Positions 16,553 through 25,340 of a stretch of 64,000 bases of DNA are shown here, one piece after another. The notes below the pieces were generated by a model. That model did no database searches. It saw nothing but the letters and a program-made list of their open reading frames with translations, and had not been told where the DNA came from. This DNA comes from Thiohalomonas sp963783235 (GTDB lineage: Bacteria; Pseudomonadota; Gammaproteobacteria; Thiohalomonadales; Thiohalomonadaceae), in assembly GCA_963783235.1 (NCBI GenBank), contig CAWAMN010000001.1, positions 2,170,001 to 2,234,000 of the forward strand. The letters are read 5' to 3'. Position numbers and translations under genes: made by a program. Every line of letters begins with the position of its first letter. Within the stretch, counting starts at the first letter, position 1.

Positions 16553-17269
16553 TCAGGCGCATTCGCTGGGCGTGCACCCGCAAAGCGAACTCAGCCGCTT
16601 TGGGTCGAGGATTCTGAACTGCCGCCCCATACTGGGCATATCGATCACGCCCTCTTTCTTCAAACGATTCATTACCCGACTGACCGTCTCCATGGTCAAC
16701 CCGAGGACCTGCCCGATATCCCCTCGGGTGAAGGGCAGGGGAATGGCTTCCTCTCCGTTCACGGAACTCGACTGCAGCCAGTTGAGAAATGAGGCAATCC
16801 GTTCGGTCGCATCCATCAGACCCAGGTTGCGCACCTGGAAGATGGAATTCCGAAGTTGCCGATTGAGCATGCTGATCACGTGCCAGGAGGCTTGGGCGTC
16901 GTTCTGGATGACGCTCAGGAATTCGTCACGGGGGATGCTGCAAACCAGGACGTCGGTTACCGCCTCGGCGCTGCAAGGGTAGGTCTCGGCATTGAGCGCC
17001 TCGGCACCGACCAGTTCCCACTGCGTTCCGACCTGCAGCCCCTGGGAGCGGCCATCAGGAAGGTCGGCCGTCAGTTTCACGTAGCCGTGCTTGAGAACGA
17101 AAACGTCGGTGACAGGCATGCCCTGCTGAAACAGCATCTCGTGGGGTCGGAAGACCTCGCGCTCGATGGTGTCCCGCACTTCACAGATCTGCTTCGACTC
17201 GCCCCCGTCGACAGGCAAGGTTACTTTGCACAAGATGCAGCGATTTTGCCGACAAGCGCACCCGCTCAT
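16553..17269 (-). CDS. FNR-like Crp/Fnr family regulator with iron-sulfur cysteines
   Basis: 238 residues. N-terminal cysteines C4, C6, C11 and C14 (CACRQNRCILCK) plus C110 in TDVLVCSIPRDEF, which aligns with the fourth cluster ligand of E. coli FNR; together they can bind an oxygen-sensitive 4Fe-4S cluster. A cyclic-nucleotide-type beta-roll (about 35-135), dimerisation helix, and a helix-turn-helix TRGDIGQVLGLTMETVSRVM very close to FNR follow. Thus the expected target is TTGAT-N4-ATCAA, exactly the site found before napF (50882-50895). Two extra C-terminal cysteines (CGCTPSEC) are unusual. Confidence 0.9.
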   Translation of the reverse strand: MSGCACRQNRCILCKVTLPVDGGESKQICEVRDTIEREVFRPHEMLFQQGMPVTDVFVLKHGYVKLTADLPDGRSQGLQVGTQWELVGAEALNAETYPCSAEAVTDVLVCSIPRDEFLSVIQNDAQASWHVISMLNRQLRNSIFQVRNLGLMDATERIASFLNWLQSSSVNGEEAIPLPFTRGDIGQVLGLTMETVSRVMNRLKKEGVIDMPSMGRQFRILDPKRLSSLCGCTPSECA

Positions 17270-17474
17270 GATATTCCTCCGTAGCGAATGGTTGGCTGAC
17301 TCAGCTACTTCCGTGACCCATGGTCTGGACTCTGCCGCCTAACCCGATACCCCCTCCTCTACTGAACCATTTTTAGAAGGTTTATAGAATCGGGATTTGC
17401 GGATAATCGTTTAAGGATCGGATTAACGCGGGGTAAGGATTTCCCTACCCCCACGCACCAAGGCGGGCAAAACG

Positions 17475-18107
17475 CTATTCGACGACGGAGTGTTCCAGTG
17501 CATAGCGGATCAGTTCGGCATTGCTGTGGATGTCGAGGCGCCGCATGATCCGTATCTTATGGGTGGTTATGGTCTTGGCACTCAGACAGAGCTGTGCGGC
17601 GATCTCGTTGATGGTGTTGCCGGCGGCGAACATTTGCAGCACCTCGTACTCACGGCCGGTAAGCCGCTCTCGCGGGTGCTTTTCACCCCCCTGATCCGGT
17701 TCGAAGACGATTTTCTCGGCCAGCAGGGGATCGATGTGCCGCCCCCCGGCCGCCACCTTGCGAATCGCCGCGATCAGGACCTCCGGCTCATTGTCCTTGG
17801 TGATATAACCGGAAGCCCCCGCCTTGAGCACGCGTTTGGCGATCTGGCTTTCGCAATGCATGCTGAGCACGAGGATCGGCAGGTTTTCCCGCTCCCGGCG
17901 CACGCGCTTGATCAACTCAACGCCGCTCGGGCCGGGCATCGTCAGATCCAGGAGCAGCAGGTCGTAGTTTTTCTCATGGATCTCTCGCAGGACTTCATGG
18001 CCGTTGCGCGCCTCGCCGGCACAGACCAGATCCGACGTAATCGCCGTAACCTGGCGTAGCCCCTGCCGCACGATGGCATGGTCGTCAGCAATGAGTATAT
18101 TGATCAC
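17475..18107 (-). CDS. NarL/FixJ-type response regulator
   Basis: 210 residues. Receiver domain 1-120 with the acidic pair D8-D9, phosphoacceptor D54 (LLLLDLTMPG), and the conserved Lys in GYITKDN. C-terminal LuxR-type helix-turn-helix (LTGREYEVLQMFAAGNTINE ... SAKTITTHKIRIMRRL). It overlaps the histidine kinase gene by 23 bases, so the two are a cognate pair. Target genes cannot be read from the sequence. Confidence 0.93.
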   Translation of the reverse strand: MINILIADDHAIVRQGLRQVTAITSDLVCAGEARNGHEVLREIHEKNYDLLLLDLTMPGPSGVELIKRVRRERENLPILVLSMHCESQIAKRVLKAGASGYITKDNEPEVLIAAIRKVAAGGRHIDPLLAEKIVFEPDQGGEKHPRERLTGREYEVLQMFAAGNTINEIAAQLCLSAKTITTHKIRIMRRLDIHSNAELIRYALEHSVVE

Positions 18108-20850
18108 CGGTGGTTACTCCAGTCTCAGCAATGGGTATGCGCAATTCGACGCGGGTACCGGCGCCGGGTGCGCTGTCGATAAGCACCTCACCCCCCAGCA
18201 CGGTGGCGCGCTCACGGATCCCGAGCAGGCCGAACGTCTTCCGCTCGCCTTGCGAATGGGGGTCGAATCCAAGGCCGTCATCCTCAACCTCCAGCCAGTA
18301 GGAGCCGTCGCGTTCTTCAAAGCCGATCTCCACGTGTGACGCCTGGGCGTGACGGACCACGTTGGTCAGGGACTCCTGGAGGATGCGAAAGACCATGGTG
18401 GCCCGTTCATCATCGAGCTCGACATCATGCAGGCGGCTGTCGATATCGAGTCCGCAGAGAATGCCGGTCCGCTCCTCGAAGTCCTGGGCCAGCCATTCGA
18501 TGGCCGAGACGATGCCCAGATCGAGCGCTCCGGGACGAAGTTTGGCGGCCACGTTTCGGGCCACGACGATATTCTGGTCGACCAATGACTTGATCTGATC
18601 GATCTGGGGCACCAGCGCGGGCTCGGACCGGCCCAGCTCAAGACCGAGCAGTGCCGCCTTCATGCGCAGCGTGGTCAGGCTCTGTCCGAGTTCATCGTGT
18701 ATCTCCCGGGCAATGCGGGTGCGCTCCTGCTCGCGGACCGTCTCGCGGTTGGCCGCCAGCTCCTGCAGTTGGGCGCGCTGGCGTTCCAGTTCGAGTTCCC
18801 GCTGCTTCAGTTCCGTGACGTCCTGCAGCGTCCCCACCATGCGGATCGGTCTGCCCTCCTCGGCGCAAACCACTTCGCCCTCTTCGTGGATAACCCGAAT
18901 CACCCCGGCGCGGCGCACGCGGTAATCGATGCTGTAGGGGCGGCGCTCGCTCAGGGCAGTGGCGACGGCATCGCGCACCAAACGCCGATCGGCCGGGTCC
19001 ACGGCGCTGATGAAGACCTCGGAGGTCGGCTCGCACTGCTCAGGCCTCAGCCCCAGCAGCCGCCAGGTCTCCTCGGACCATTTCAGGCTGTTTTTGCCGA
19101 TATCCCATTCCCAGTCACCGAGACGGGCAATCCGCTGTGCATTGGCCAGCCGCGCCTCATTGCGCCGGAGTGTCTCCTCATCGCGCTTGCGGGCGGTAAT
19201 GTCACGAATGTTCATCACCCGAAAACGAACGTGCCCGGCAGCATCCTTGATGTTGATGATGTCGTTCAGTCCGATGAACCAACTGCCATCCCTACGGTAG
19301 TGGCTCATCTCCCAGGAGTAATGGCCGCCGTTTTCATCCGCCAATTGGATATGCTGCGCCATGGAGGTCTGGCATTCGGGCGCGAGGAGGGAGGCCGCCG
19401 GTCGGCCAATCAACTCATCGACCTTGTAACCGTGCATGCGGGCGAAAGCGGGATTCATCATCTCAAGGCGGTTGTCCGGACCGCTAGTCACCACAATGCC
19501 CCATTCCGCATGCTCGAAGATCTGCGCCCATCGGCGCAGGCTCTCCTCGTCCCGTTTTCGCTGCCGGATATCCCGGGCGATCCCGATGAAATAGCTTTCA
19601 TTTTCGAACCGGTATTCACCCGTGAGCAGTTCAATGGGAATCGCCGTCCCGTCCTTGTGTCGCGCCTCCAGCTCCCGGGGAAGCGGGGGCTCGCCCAAGG
19701 ATTCGCGGTTACTCGGGTGCAGGAAAAACTCCTCAATCACAGCGCCGGCGCTCTCTCCCGGAGGGGGCGGCATCAGCAGTTCCACGCTCTTCCCGATCAG
19801 CGCTTCACTCGGGTAGCCGAACGTGCGGCGAGTCGCCGGATTGGCCATGCGGATCTCGCCGGCCCGGTTCACCGTGATAATGCTCTCCGGCAGTTTGCTC
19901 ATGATTTCCTGCATGTGGACGGTGGTTCTCACCAGACGACGGGCCAGGGGGCGAGCCTGCCGGTAGACCAGCCACAAGCCGGTCAGTGCCACCGAAAGGA
20001 TGGCGATAATGGTGATCCGTTCGTACCACTGCTCCTTCAGAAAGAAGTTCTCGAGCGGCACGGTGTAGACCATCATGACGTCAAAACCCTCGACCGTCTG
20101 ATAACCGGCGACCAGCCCGTGGGTCTTGGTGAACTCCTCTTCGCGTCCGCCGCCCTTGCAGCCGGGCGTCAGGCAGAGCATGTTTTCCCCCTGGTAAAAA
20201 GCCGGAGGCTCGCCCTGGTTGGGCATCGACAGGCAGGGGTAGTCGCCATCCTTGAGCGCACAGACCGACAGCATCGCCCCGGGTATGAAAAACGGCAAAG
20301 AGGGCTTCAAGCCGCCGTGGAACCCGGACATGCGGATTTGGGCGATCCATTCGCCCACGGTAAGACCGTTGACGACGACATCGACGTGGTGCTCCAGCCA
20401 CCAGCCATTGTTCCAGTACAGCCAGGTGTGCTCGGAATTGGTCAGGGGAACGCTCTCCAGGCGTGCCCGCGGCGCGTCGCCGATCGAGGCGAAGAAACGC
20501 TCATCCTTGCCGATGATCGTCATCGAAACGATGTCCTCCTGGGTGGCGGAGGAATATACCTTTCGCAGCTCGTCCTGAACCGCGGCGCCGTCACCGCGGA
20601 TCCAGGCGCGGATAATCGTCTGCTTATCGATGGCGTCGAAAATGTTGGCACTGGCAAGAAGGCGTGCAGTGACCACCTCCTCGAACCCCTCCGTCCGGGA
20701 CTCAATCGTCTGCACCATGCTGTGGTGAAAATCCCGGTGGTTGTAGTAGGCGAGCAGGAGATTGCCGGCAATACCCGCCAGGATCACCGTAAAGATGATC
20801 AGCGTCGTGCTGAAAAGAATATTCCGGTGGGCCTGCTTCGCATTCTGCAT
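18085..20850 (-). CDS. Multi-PAS membrane histidine kinase (HisKA_3 type)
   Basis: 921 residues. Transmembrane helix about 12-32, a large periplasmic sensor part to about 275 (with four cysteines, CALKDGDYPC and CLTPGC), a second helix (ITIIAILSVALTGLWLVY), then three PAS domains (about 320-430, 440-555, 570-690), each ending in a PAC-like TxRKRDEE or DVTELKQRE. The dimerisation/phosphoacceptor helix is IAREIHDELGQSLTTLRMK near 718, and the ATPase shows NVVRHAQA, DDGLGFD and GLLGIRERA. It phosphorylates the overlapping NarL-type regulator. The signal is unknown; the cysteine-rich periplasmic part may sense a redox or sulfur compound. Confidence 0.93.
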   Translation of the reverse strand: MQNAKQAHRNILFSTTLIIFTVILAGIAGNLLLAYYNHRDFHHSMVQTIESRTEGFEEVVTARLLASANIFDAIDKQTIIRAWIRGDGAAVQDELRKVYSSATQEDIVSMTIIGKDERFFASIGDAPRARLESVPLTNSEHTWLYWNNGWWLEHHVDVVVNGLTVGEWIAQIRMSGFHGGLKPSLPFFIPGAMLSVCALKDGDYPCLSMPNQGEPPAFYQGENMLCLTPGCKGGGREEEFTKTHGLVAGYQTVEGFDVMMVYTVPLENFFLKEQWYERITIIAILSVALTGLWLVYRQARPLARRLVRTTVHMQEIMSKLPESIITVNRAGEIRMANPATRRTFGYPSEALIGKSVELLMPPPPGESAGAVIEEFFLHPSNRESLGEPPLPRELEARHKDGTAIPIELLTGEYRFENESYFIGIARDIRQRKRDEESLRRWAQIFEHAEWGIVVTSGPDNRLEMMNPAFARMHGYKVDELIGRPAASLLAPECQTSMAQHIQLADENGGHYSWEMSHYRRDGSWFIGLNDIINIKDAAGHVRFRVMNIRDITARKRDEETLRRNEARLANAQRIARLGDWEWDIGKNSLKWSEETWRLLGLRPEQCEPTSEVFISAVDPADRRLVRDAVATALSERRPYSIDYRVRRAGVIRVIHEEGEVVCAEEGRPIRMVGTLQDVTELKQRELELERQRAQLQELAANRETVREQERTRIAREIHDELGQSLTTLRMKAALLGLELGRSEPALVPQIDQIKSLVDQNIVVARNVAAKLRPGALDLGIVSAIEWLAQDFEERTGILCGLDIDSRLHDVELDDERATMVFRILQESLTNVVRHAQASHVEIGFEERDGSYWLEVEDDGLGFDPHSQGERKTFGLLGIRERATVLGGEVLIDSAPGAGTRVELRIPIAETGVTTGDQYTHC

Positions 20851-21066
20851 GGTTTCAGTGCAGCTCGATGGGTGATGGGCCGCCGGCCCGAGTTGCCTTG
20901 GCTCCCCGGCTCTCGTGAAGAGCCGGTCTCGATGGGTTCGGCGCCGCGCCGGTCAAACTCGGGCTGAAGGCGACATGTTGCCGGGATTGCCTTCGCGCAG
21001 CTGTTGTCGCCGCGGGAAGCGGCTCCCGCGAAGACCAGTCGCGGCCATGGTAAGCGCCTTATCGAC

Positions 21067-21468
21067 TCAAGGGGTCTCTTCGTCGATCCGCCAGCCCTTT
21101 TCGGTACGGACGAAGCGCACCTGCTCCTCCCGGGCGAGCACATCACCCTTCTGGAAATCCCCATACTTCATCGCCAGACGCGCCGCGCCGGCGCCGGCGC
21201 TGAAGATGCTGCCACTGCCGCGCTGGAGGATTTCCGCGGCCCCCTGCACACCGGTCTTGAAGCGCAGCTCATAGGCGACTTCGGCGACGTAGGTGTTGTC
21301 GTCGCGCGGCAAACCATTGGTCTTTCTGAAATTTTCTACGCTGTAGATAAGACCGAGGTCGCCCCGCGTGAGGCGTTCGACCACCTGGTTTTCGATGACA
21401 TCACCGCTGGGACGCGGCGTGCAGGCCGCCATCAGAACGGCAAGACCCACAGCCAGAAGGCGCTTCAT
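21067..21468 (-). CDS. Small lipoprotein, unknown function (133 aa)
   Basis: Start at 21468 gives a textbook lipoprotein signal MKRLLAVGLAVLMAAC, with cleavage before Cys16; 13 extra upstream codons would spoil it. The mature protein has an N-terminal helix (VIENQVVERLTRGDLG) followed by beta-strands, ending in VRTEKGWRIDEETP, a pattern common in small NTF2-like or DUF4878-like periplasmic folds. I do not assign a function. It is transcribed away from the SOR-like gene. Confidence 0.75.
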   Translation of the reverse strand: MKRLLAVGLAVLMAACTPRPSGDVIENQVVERLTRGDLGLIYSVENFRKTNGLPRDDNTYVAEVAYELRFKTGVQGAAEILQRGSGSIFSAGAGAARLAMKYGDFQKGDVLAREEQVRFVRTEKGWRIDEETP

Positions 21469-21500
21469 GTGCTTACCCCAAGTTTTTTCTATGCGCATAG

Positions 21501-21528
21501 TTGACAAATTTAGTGGGAGATATATATT
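21501..21528 (+). promoter_or_regulatory. Near-consensus sigma-70 promoter of the SOR-like gene
   Basis: Perfect -35 TTGACA (21501-21506), 16-nt spacer, and -10 TATATT (21523-21528). It is the best sigma-70 promoter I found in the window. The start codon is about 57 nt further on, preceded by CAGGAGGTG. Confidence 0.75.
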
Positions 21529-21585
21529 AGTAATTAACTAGGTTATTAATTACTTCTCACTGCAATCCCCTCAGGAGGTGCAGAT

Positions 21586-22038
21586 ATGGCTAGCCTGATT
21601 AACAACTTCCCCCATGACGGTGTGGTTACGCTCAACCGCGTGATCCTCAAGCCCGAATATACCATTGAGGACCTTGAAGAGCGCGTGGCAATGCTCTGCG
21701 AAAACGTGAAGACCTACCACTCCGAAACCGGTTTCGTCGGCGGGTTCGTGGCGCTGAACAGCGGCGCGATTTCAAACGAAGGCTCGACGGCCGGCCAGAC
21801 GGTAGAGAGCCCGATGAAGGGTAAGGAAGCGCTGATCATCACCTTCTGGAAGACCTTCGAGGAGCATGAGGAATCGCACAAATCCGATACCTTCCAGCCG
21901 CTTTTCAAGGATGTGCTGGAGTTGTGCGAGAACGGCAATGAGGAAATTGCCTACGAAATGCTGTGGTCCGGTGCCGCCTACTCTCCCGAGGAGGCGCAAG
22001 AAGCGCAAAAGGCCAAGCAGATGTACGCCGTCGGCTAA
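21586..22038 (+). CDS. Half-size sulfur-oxygenase-reductase-like protein (150 aa)
   Basis: A cytoplasmic protein with the dimeric alpha/beta-barrel look of the ABM superfamily. Compared from memory with Acidianus ambivalens sulfur oxygenase reductase (SOR), the N-terminal half matches: C38 before TGFVGGF (SOR C31 before PGFVGF), FWKTFEEHEESH with H94 and H98 (SOR FWKDWKDHEEMH, H86/H90), and E120-x-x-YE (SOR E114-x-x-YE). These are the iron ligands and active-site Cys of SOR. Full SOR is about 310 aa; the second half is missing, the ends being YSPEEAQEAQKAKQMYAVG. Own promoter, strong ribosome site (AGGAGG) and terminator predict high expression as a single gene. The SOR relation is an inference; a generic ABM monooxygenase is the alternative. 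Confidence 0.6.
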   Translation: MASLINNFPHDGVVTLNRVILKPEYTIEDLEERVAMLCENVKTYHSETGFVGGFVALNSGAISNEGSTAGQTVESPMKGKEALIITFWKTFEEHEESHKSDTFQPLFKDVLELCENGNEEIAYEMLWSGAAYSPEEAQEAQKAKQMYAVG

Positions 22039-22094
22039 CCCCGACACCATCGGTTACACCCCCCGAGCCTCTCCCCCCCAAGAGGCCCTGCTTT

Positions 22095-22121
22095 GAGGCG
22101 CCAAAAGGCGCCTCTTTTTTT
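22095..22121 (+). terminator. Rho-independent terminator of the SOR-like gene
   Basis: GAGGCGCC, loop AAAA, GGCGCCTC, then seven T residues. A perfect 8-bp stem lying 57 nt after the stop codon. Confidence 0.9.
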
Positions 22122-22222
22122 GGAAGGCGGTTGATTGGATTCCCCTCACCCTGTGGGCCGCTGTGGGGGAGGGGCACAGTTCTCGGTGGGAGCGGCATCC
22201 TGCCGCGATCAGGTTCCGGGAC

Positions 22223-24346
22223 TCAGGTCGTCAGCCGCCGGTAGATGTCCGCCACCTGGTAGGGCAGGCGCCGTACATCATCGACCACGGTATAACCCAC
22301 CGGGCCGTACATGTGCGGCAGGTATTCGGGACCTTCGCTGTCGATGGTGATGCAGTAGGGGTGAATGCCCGCGCGGCGGGCCTCGATCAGGGCCCTGCGG
22401 GTGTCTTCGATGCCGTAATCGCCGCGGTAATCGCTGTAATCGTCGGGTTTGCCGTCGGATAGCGTGACCAGAATTCGGGTCTTGGCGTCCATCTCCGAGA
22501 GGATTTGCGAGAGGTGGCGGATGGCAAAGCCCATACGCGTGTAATCCTGGGGGCGGATGCCACTGATGCGATCCTGAACTTCCGGGCCGTAGGGCTCTTC
22601 GAATCCCTTCACCCGGTAGATCTCGCAACGTTTGCGGGTCATGCCCGAGAAGCCGTAGATGGCGAAGCGGTCGCCGAGGGTGTCGAGGGCTTCGGAGAGG
22701 AGCAGGAGCGATTCCCTCTCCGCATCGTTGATCCAGCCGCGGGTCGAGCCGCTCATGTCGACCATGAACACCACGGCGATGTTGCGCTCGGTGCGGTGCA
22801 GACGGGAAAAGACCCGCTCGTTCATTTCGACACCGTGTCGGGCGTCCGCCAGGGCCTCGACCAGCGCATCGAGGTCAATATCGTCGCCATCGGGCTGGCG
22901 CTTCTCCACCCGGTCTTCATCCCGCATGGCCTCGAAGGTCTTGCGCAGGTGGCGAATGAGACCACTGTATTTCTGCAGTGTCTCCCCCGGAAAGCCGTCA
23001 TTCACCGGTTCCACGCTCTTTTCCCGTACCACGCACCAATTCTTGCGGTAGTGCTGCCGGCGGTAATCCCACTCGTTATAGAGATCGGCCCCCTCCTCGT
23101 GGTAGGTGCCGAGCCAGACTTCGTCCGGGTCCTTGTGTTGATCCTCGAAGAGGCGCGGGTCGTACTCCCCGGGACCGGCCGGAACCAGGTACTCATCCGG
23201 GATCTCGCCCAGGTCGAGCATGATCGAACTCATGAGGTTGCGGATGTGTTCGGGCGGCGCAACCGGCTTGGAGTCGAGCAGCAGTTCAGCCTGCAAGGGG
23301 AGGTCTTCATCTTGGTCCCGGGGCGACGGGGAGGAGAAACGCTGTGGGGCGTCGCTCTCGCGCTCGCTCTTCTCCTCTTCCTCGTCGTCCTCCTCCAGCA
23401 GGTCACTGAGCAGGACACGAAACAGGGCCTTTTCGCGGGCCATGCGCTCGGCCGTTCGGGCGGCCGCTTCCTCGGGGTGCAGAACACCTTGATAACTGAG
23501 AGGGGCGGGTACGGTCAGTCGCCCGAGCCGTTCACAGGCCAGCGCCAGGCTCTCTTCGGATCGAGCCCCGGGGCGGGACAGTCGCTCGCAGACGGTCTTC
23601 CATTCCCGGGGGCGAACCTCACCCAAGATATCCTTTATACGCAACATTTCGCGCCACAATCCGGGAAGTTCGCGACTGATACACGCTTCCAGCCTTACGG
23701 TTTCCAGGGCATGGAAAAGCCGCATCAACGGGCCGGGAGAGGGGTGAGAACCCAGGGTCTCCATAAGCGGCGCCCGGAAGGTGCCGAATCGGGTCTGGGC
23801 CCAGAGCATGGCCGTTGTCGCCTTGTAGAGGCCGAAATTGTCCTTCGAATCCGGCAGTCGCGACAGCACCGGGGGCAGGTAGAGGGTTTCGGTGTCGGTA
23901 TAGGCCACCTCCGCCTCCTCCAGCTTGAGCAGACGCCCCGACAACCCGTGGACGAAATGCAGCAGTACCCCGGCGGCCTCCTCCAGCACCGCCCCGCTGG
24001 CTCGGGCCCGGCCGAACTTGATAAAGCGATCGACATCCTCGATCACCTGCAGACCGGGGCGAAGGCCAGCGCGATCATAGGTATCGGTGGCGTGAAGCGC
24101 CCAGGCCTCGACCATCTTCTCGTCAGTCGCCTCCAATACCCGGGCGGCGTAACCGGAAAGACGATGGGCAATCTCGAGATTGGTGCTGGCAACCCGGGTG
24201 ACGAGATCGAGGATGAAGTCCTGGCGCTGTCGATCGAGGGCGGCAATGGAGCCGGCCGATTCCGAGGTGTCCCGGAAGGTAAACTCCACCTCCAGCAACT
24301 CGTCGAGCCGGGCGGTGATATCGTCGATGCTGAGTTTTGGTTTCAT
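22223..24346 (-). CDS. NorD/CbbO-like von Willebrand factor A protein
   Basis: 707 residues. The C-terminal vWA domain (about 510-700) has the MIDAS motif DMSGST and VTLSDGKPDDYSD. The middle is acidic and low-complexity (LLEEDDEEEEKSERE, about 310). The long N-terminal helical part is typical of NorD/CbbO. Such proteins act with a MoxR-class AAA+ ATPase (NorQ/CbbQ) to mature or reactivate a metalloenzyme: nitric oxide reductase or RuBisCO in the known cases. Its ATPase partner is encoded upstream on the same strand, 181 bp away. Neither usual client is in this window. Confidence 0.85.
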   Translation of the reverse strand: MKPKLSIDDITARLDELLEVEFTFRDTSESAGSIAALDRQRQDFILDLVTRVASTNLEIAHRLSGYAARVLEATDEKMVEAWALHATDTYDRAGLRPGLQVIEDVDRFIKFGRARASGAVLEEAAGVLLHFVHGLSGRLLKLEEAEVAYTDTETLYLPPVLSRLPDSKDNFGLYKATTAMLWAQTRFGTFRAPLMETLGSHPSPGPLMRLFHALETVRLEACISRELPGLWREMLRIKDILGEVRPREWKTVCERLSRPGARSEESLALACERLGRLTVPAPLSYQGVLHPEEAAARTAERMAREKALFRVLLSDLLEEDDEEEEKSERESDAPQRFSSPSPRDQDEDLPLQAELLLDSKPVAPPEHIRNLMSSIMLDLGEIPDEYLVPAGPGEYDPRLFEDQHKDPDEVWLGTYHEEGADLYNEWDYRRQHYRKNWCVVREKSVEPVNDGFPGETLQKYSGLIRHLRKTFEAMRDEDRVEKRQPDGDDIDLDALVEALADARHGVEMNERVFSRLHRTERNIAVVFMVDMSGSTRGWINDAERESLLLLSEALDTLGDRFAIYGFSGMTRKRCEIYRVKGFEEPYGPEVQDRISGIRPQDYTRMGFAIRHLSQILSEMDAKTRILVTLSDGKPDDYSDYRGDYGIEDTRRALIEARRAGIHPYCITIDSEGPEYLPHMYGPVGYTVVDDVRRLPYQVADIYRRLTT

Positions 24347-24527
24347 TGAATACCTGCCGCAGAGACACGGAGTCGCGGGAGTTGTTGGCCGGGAGGCAGA
24401 AGGGGCGCCCTCGCCGCGATTTTCTTGAATTAATCGCCCCGAGGGCGGGCCTCCTGCCAGAAGCTCCGATACCGTTCCCGGGACATGTGCCTTTGCGCTC
24501 TCTGCGTCTTTGCGTTGGACGCTGTTT
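24347..24527. repeat. Repeats between the NorD-like and NorQ-like genes
   Basis: Holds 9-bp periodic repeats at both ends (GCAGAGACACGGAGTCGCGG near 24359; TTTGCGCTCTCTGCGTCTTT near 24491) in opposite orientation. Between them is one BIME-type palindrome, AGGCAGAAGGGGCGCCCTCG with CGCCCCGAGGGCGGGCCTCC. No gene. Confidence 0.6.
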
Positions 24528-25340
24528 TCAAAAAACCGAAGACGAAAGCTCGTTGACGGCGATAATCATCTCCGGGTCGTCGGTAAGCGCCTGGGCGATG
24601 GCGTAGCGACAGGCGGCGACCGGTTCGACACCGGAGGAGATCAACTTGCCGGCGTTTACCAGCAGGCGGGTGCTGGCCCCCTCTTCCAGTCCGCTGCCTT
24701 TCAGGTTTCGGGTCATTCCGGCGAACTTCACCAGCCGTGCCGCCATGTCCTGCTCCAGGCCCGACTCCCGGGTGACGATCTCCGCTTCGGTATCCGGCCC
24801 CGGGTAGTCGAATTCCAGGGCCACGAAGCGCTGGCGAGTGCTCTGCTTGAGGTCCTTGAGCACGCTTTGGTATCCGGGATTGTAGGAAATGGCCAGACAG
24901 AAGGCGTCTTCGGCGGTGATCAGTTCACCGCGTTTCTCCATAGGCAGTGCCCGTCGGTCATCGGCAAGGGGGTGGATCACCACCATGGTGTCCTTGCGAG
25001 CCTCGACGATCTCGTCGAGATAACAGATGGCACCGGCGCGAACCGCGCGGGCCAGGGGTCCGTCCACCCAGGTCGTTTCTCCACCCTTTATCAGGTAACG
25101 CCCGACCAGGTCGGTGGCGGTCAGGTCGTCATGACAGGAGACCGTAATCAGCGGCCGCTTGAGACGCCAGGCCATGTACTCCATAAAACGGGTTTTGCCA
25201 CAGCCGGTCGGGCCTTTCAGCAAAACCGGCAGATGATTCCGGTAGGCCGCTTCGAACACGGTCACCTCATCGGCCACTGGCTGGTAGAAGGGTTCTTCCT
25301 GAACGAAGTACTCCTCGGTCTTCAGCGTATTCGCCGCCAC
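24528..25340 (-). CDS. NorQ/CbbQ-family MoxR AAA+ ATPase
   Basis: 270 residues from a GTG at 25340 behind AGGGGTG. Walker A GPTGCGKT (about 43-50), Walker B AICYLDEI (about 104-111), sensor-type SYNPGYQS and arginine segment STRQRFVALEFDYP, all characteristic of CbbQ/NirQ/NorQ. It works as a ring ATPase with the vWA protein of the next gene. Because no cbbLS or norCB is adjacent while a SOR-like gene and the qmo operon are, the client enzyme is open. Confidence 0.88.
   Translation of the reverse strand: MAANTLKTEEYFVQEEPFYQPVADEVTVFEAAYRNHLPVLLKGPTGCGKTRFMEYMAWRLKRPLITVSCHDDLTATDLVGRYLIKGGETTWVDGPLARAVRAGAICYLDEIVEARKDTMVVIHPLADDRRALPMEKRGELITAEDAFCLAISYNPGYQSVLKDLKQSTRQRFVALEFDYPGPDTEAEIVTRESGLEQDMAARLVKFAGMTRNLKGSGLEEGASTRLLVNAGKLISSGVEPVAACRYAIAQALTDDPEMIIAVNELSSSVF

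Noticed and set aside
17270..17474. FNR autoregulatory site
   Set aside because: I found no TTGAT-N4-ATCAA-like sequence between the FNR-like gene and the response regulator.
18697..20967. 756-codon plus-strand frame
   Set aside because: It is exactly antisense to the histidine kinase, whose domains are unmistakable; GC-rich codon bias makes such shadows common.
22223..25340. RuBisCO activase pair assigned firmly as cbbO/cbbQ
   Set aside because: No RuBisCO genes in the window; NorD/NorQ are equally close, so no symbol was given.
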